NCBI GenBank assembly: GCA_963698275.1 | Contig: CAVOQE010000009.1 | Span: 372,001-436,000 of the forward strand | Reading direction: 5' to 3' | Length of the DNA stretch: 64,000 bases | DNA from: Anderseniella sp963698275 | Lineage (GTDB): Bacteria; Pseudomonadota; Alphaproteobacteria; Rhizobiales; Aestuariivirgaceae | Part shown: one piece after another, positions 62,363-64,000 of the stretch | Layout of the letters: each line of letters starts with the position of its first letter | Position numbering within the stretch: position 1 is the stretch's first letter | Made by a program: the position numbers and the translations under genes | Notes under the pieces: model-generated | What the model saw: only the letters and a program-made list of their open reading frames with translations | Database searches by the model: none | Told to the model about the DNA's origin: nothing

Positions 62363-63272
62363 TGGCTGTCTCCCTGGTATCTTCATTTGGCACTGCTGCC
62401 CCGCAATCGGCCAGCGCATCCTCGATTGCCGCTTCCACGAAGCCGCGCACGACAATGCGCCGGTATTCGCGGCGGGTGCGCGAAGCAACCAGTTCGGCCG
62501 GCTGCCTGGCGGCTTCCACAATCATCTCGCGGCTCAGTTTCTTGCCGGTGAGCATTTGTTCGGTTTTGGTCAGGCGCAGTGGCACCGGGCTGATGCCCCC
62601 AAGCGCCAGGCGGATATCGGCGACCGTGCCGCTAGCCTCGTCCAGCTTGATGCAGGCAACAGCACAAACCGAAGAGATTACCAGCGAACGGCGCTGGCCA
62701 ACCTTCTGGAACGACCCGCCATAACCTTCCAGCGTGTCACAGGTAACGGCAGTGACAATCTCGCCCGGTTGCAGATCGGTCACACCAGGCCCTTTAATAA
62801 AGTCACTGATCGATACGGTACGATGAGCTATATCGCCGCCTTCGAGACGGGCAATTTCTATCTCGCCGTTCAGCGCCAGGATCGGCGGGGTGCCGTCTGC
62901 TGCCGGAGACGCATTGACGATATTGCCGGCCAAGGTCGCCTGTTCGCGGATCTGGTCATCGGCAAACCATATTGCGCAATAGGGCATGCACGGTAACAGT
63001 GCGCGCAGTTTTTCGTCGGTCAGGAATTGCTGGTAGACGACATTTGCGCCCAGCCGTATGCGTCCGTCCGCGACCGTATACCCATCCAGTTCCGGGACAC
63101 GGCTGAGGTCTATCATGGCAGGCAGGTGTACATTTCCCGCCCGGCCTTCCCTTGCCCAAGGCAGAATATCAGTGGCGCCGGCCACAAGCCTTGTGCCCTC
63201 AGGCGCGTCCTGCCACAGGGCAAGAGCATCGGCCAGGCTTGTCGGCATATGGTACTGGTCACATGTCAGCAT
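62355..63272 (-). CDS. Molybdenum hydroxylase FAD-binding subunit
   Basis: 305 residues. FAD-binding marks: YHMPTSLADALALWQDAPEG, RLVAGATDILPWAREGRAGN, IREQATLAGNIVNASPAADGTPPIL and LALGGISPVPLRL, as in CoxM/XdhB. It has several cysteines but no extra cluster motif. Its stop overlaps the start of the next subunit by 8 nt. The gene order FAD, FeS-Mo1, Mo2 is followed by tctCBA, so the enzyme probably acts on an imported carboxylate or its derivative. Confidence 0.88.
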   Translation of the reverse strand: MLTCDQYHMPTSLADALALWQDAPEGTRLVAGATDILPWAREGRAGNVHLPAMIDLSRVPELDGYTVADGRIRLGANVVYQQFLTDEKLRALLPCMPYCAIWFADDQIREQATLAGNIVNASPAADGTPPILALNGEIEIARLEGGDIAHRTVSISDFIKGPGVTDLQPGEIVTAVTCDTLEGYGGSFQKVGQRRSLVISSVCAVACIKLDEASGTVADIRLALGGISPVPLRLTKTEQMLTGKKLSREMIVEAARQPAELVASRTRREYRRIVVRGFVEAAIEDALADCGAAVPNEDTRETANV

Positions 63273-63306
63273 GAAAGCTCTCCGTCATGTCCCTTTTCCC
63301 GGCCGG

Positions 63307-63789
63307 TCACTTTTTGACCGGTGCGTAGAAGGTGCCTTCGATTTCCACAATGTCGTCCTGGTTGAGGCGGTCGACTTCAATGATGGTACGCGGTGGATAA
63401 GGTCCGTCTCCCCAGAGCTCTTTCTGGATCTTGTTGACGATCGGCCGGTGCCGGTACATGTCGACCACGTAGACCACCAGCCGCACCGCATCGCGCAACG
63501 ACGCCCCTTCGGACTCGGCGATAAGCTTCATGTTCATGAATGCCTTGCGCACCCGTTCTTCATTGCCCGGCACCAGCTTGTTGGTGGCCGGGTCAATGCC
63601 GCGCATGCCTGCGACATAGACAAAATCCCCTGCCCTTGTGCCCAGCGCCCAGGTAGCAGTTGGAATGATGCCGCCTTCGGGCGCCAGCGTCTTGACCCCG
63701 TTGGGCGACAGGTCCTGGGCTGAAACTGCCGGGACTGCTGCGAACGACCCCGCAGCAACAAGTGCTGATGCAAGTAGGAATTGTTTCAT
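63307..63789 (-). CDS. Periplasmic RidA-family protein
   Basis: 160 residues from ATG 63789. A signal peptide (MKQFLLASALVAAGSFAAVP, cut after VSAQ) precedes a RidA fold: FVYVAGMRGIDPATNKLVPG, VRKAFMNMKLIAESEGASLRDAVRLVVYVVDM and RTIIEVDRLNQDDIVEIEGTF. Export of a RidA paralogue is unusual because classical RidA works on cytoplasmic imines. It may act on a periplasmic substrate of this operon. It lies 34 nt upstream of the FAD-subunit gene. Confidence 0.83.
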   Translation of the reverse strand: MKQFLLASALVAAGSFAAVPAVSAQDLSPNGVKTLAPEGGIIPTATWALGTRAGDFVYVAGMRGIDPATNKLVPGNEERVRKAFMNMKLIAESEGASLRDAVRLVVYVVDMYRHRPIVNKIQKELWGDGPYPPRTIIEVDRLNQDDIVEIEGTFYAPVKK

Positions 63790-63847
63790 GGTCTGTCTCC
63801 CTTGGCGTGTTTGCAGTTCTGAAACCGATGCCGCCCTTCGAAATTGC

Positions 63848-64000
63848 CTATTCCGCCGCTGCGCGCTGGCTCTGTGCATGATTGTTCTTCACCACCACCT
63901 TGATGGCATCTTCCACCCGGTCCTTGGCATAGCGCAGCGCTTCCGGCAGATCGCCCATGTCGAAAGTGTGGGTATGGATCAGCGTGGCATCGAAACGCTT
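63848..64000 (-). CDS. Zinc-type alcohol dehydrogenase, C-terminal end only
   Basis: 50 residues to the right edge of the window, in frame to a TAG at 63848-63850. The text LIHTHTFDMGDLPEALRYAKD and RVEDAIKVVVKNN is the closing helix and strand of medium-chain (MDR) alcohol/sugar dehydrogenases. The cofactor and zinc domains lie outside. It is upstream of RidA on the same strand with a 58-nt gap, so it is probably part of the same operon. Exact substrate class cannot be judged from this fragment. Confidence 0.75.
   Translation of the reverse strand, partial: KRFDATLIHTHTFDMGDLPEALRYAKDRVEDAIKVVVKNNHAQSQRAAAE

Noticed and set aside
1..64000. tRNA, rRNA, CRISPR or prophage genes
   Set aside because: Looked for cloverleaf-like CCA ends, rRNA-like stretches, regularly spaced repeats and integrase or phage genes; none was convincing.

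Overview
The window reads as chromosome of an alphaproteobacterium, most likely Hyphomicrobiales-like or a related marine lineage (inference). The signs are moderately high GC, a complete ccoNOQP-ccoGHIS cluster beside an FnrL-type regulator, tripartite tricarboxylate and EamA transporters, serine-glyoxylate aminotransferase, xanthine-dehydrogenase-type molybdoenzymes and many small dispersed intergenic palindromes. No rRNA, tRNA or CRISPR array was found, and no insertion sequence with a transposase. Genes are tightly packed and often overlap by ATGA, so most regions are operons.

Layout. 1-6.5 kb (minus): exopolysaccharide operon with a Wza-like export lipoprotein, a secreted protein, an outer-membrane beta-barrel, a Wzc-like BY-kinase, a small membrane protein and an O-antigen ligase/polymerase-type protein cut by the window edge. 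A 32-bp tandem repeat lies upstream. 6.7-8.5 kb: metallophosphatase and two paralogous small membrane proteins of unknown function. 8.6-11.4 kb (minus): D-amino acid dehydrogenase, RidA and a two-subunit sulfopyruvate/phosphonopyruvate decarboxylase, divergent from a YeaE-like aldo/keto reductase. 12.3-16.6 kb: thiamine diphosphokinase and a TPP-riboswitch-controlled thiBPQ transporter. 16.6-19.5 kb: serine-glyoxylate-type aminotransferase and a frameshifted amidohydrolase. 19.5-25.2 kb: glutathionyl-hydroquinone reductase, a MITE-like structured element, enoyl-CoA hydratase, EamA transporter, aminotransferase and acyl-CoA synthetase. 25.3-29.8 kb: beta-barrel-like outer-membrane protein and a fadB-fadA beta-oxidation pair. 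30-34.6 kb: three-subunit molybdenum hydroxylase, MoaD-like carrier and IPP isomerase. 34.6-40.3 kb (minus): small secreted protein and a five-gene Liv-type ABC importer. 40.6-50 kb: FnrL, hemerythrin and the cbb3 oxidase structural and assembly genes. 50-64 kb (minus): one long catabolic operon with an alcohol dehydrogenase (partial), periplasmic RidA, a molybdenum hydroxylase with an unusual subunit split, TctCBA, an IolD-like TPP enzyme, aldehyde dehydrogenase, IlvD/Edd-type dehydratase and an MFS transporter.

How it fits together. The cell makes an exported polysaccharide, imports thiamine that its TPP enzymes need, takes up amino or organic acids and oxidises them, and switches to a high-affinity oxidase at low oxygen. 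A near-consensus anaerobox lies between the hemerythrin gene and ccoN. The most promising undescribed pieces are the 50-64 kb operon, the DadA-RidA-decarboxylase module, the structured element at 20.5-20.8 kb, and families of small palindromes that sit at gene 3' ends and sometimes supply the stop codon.
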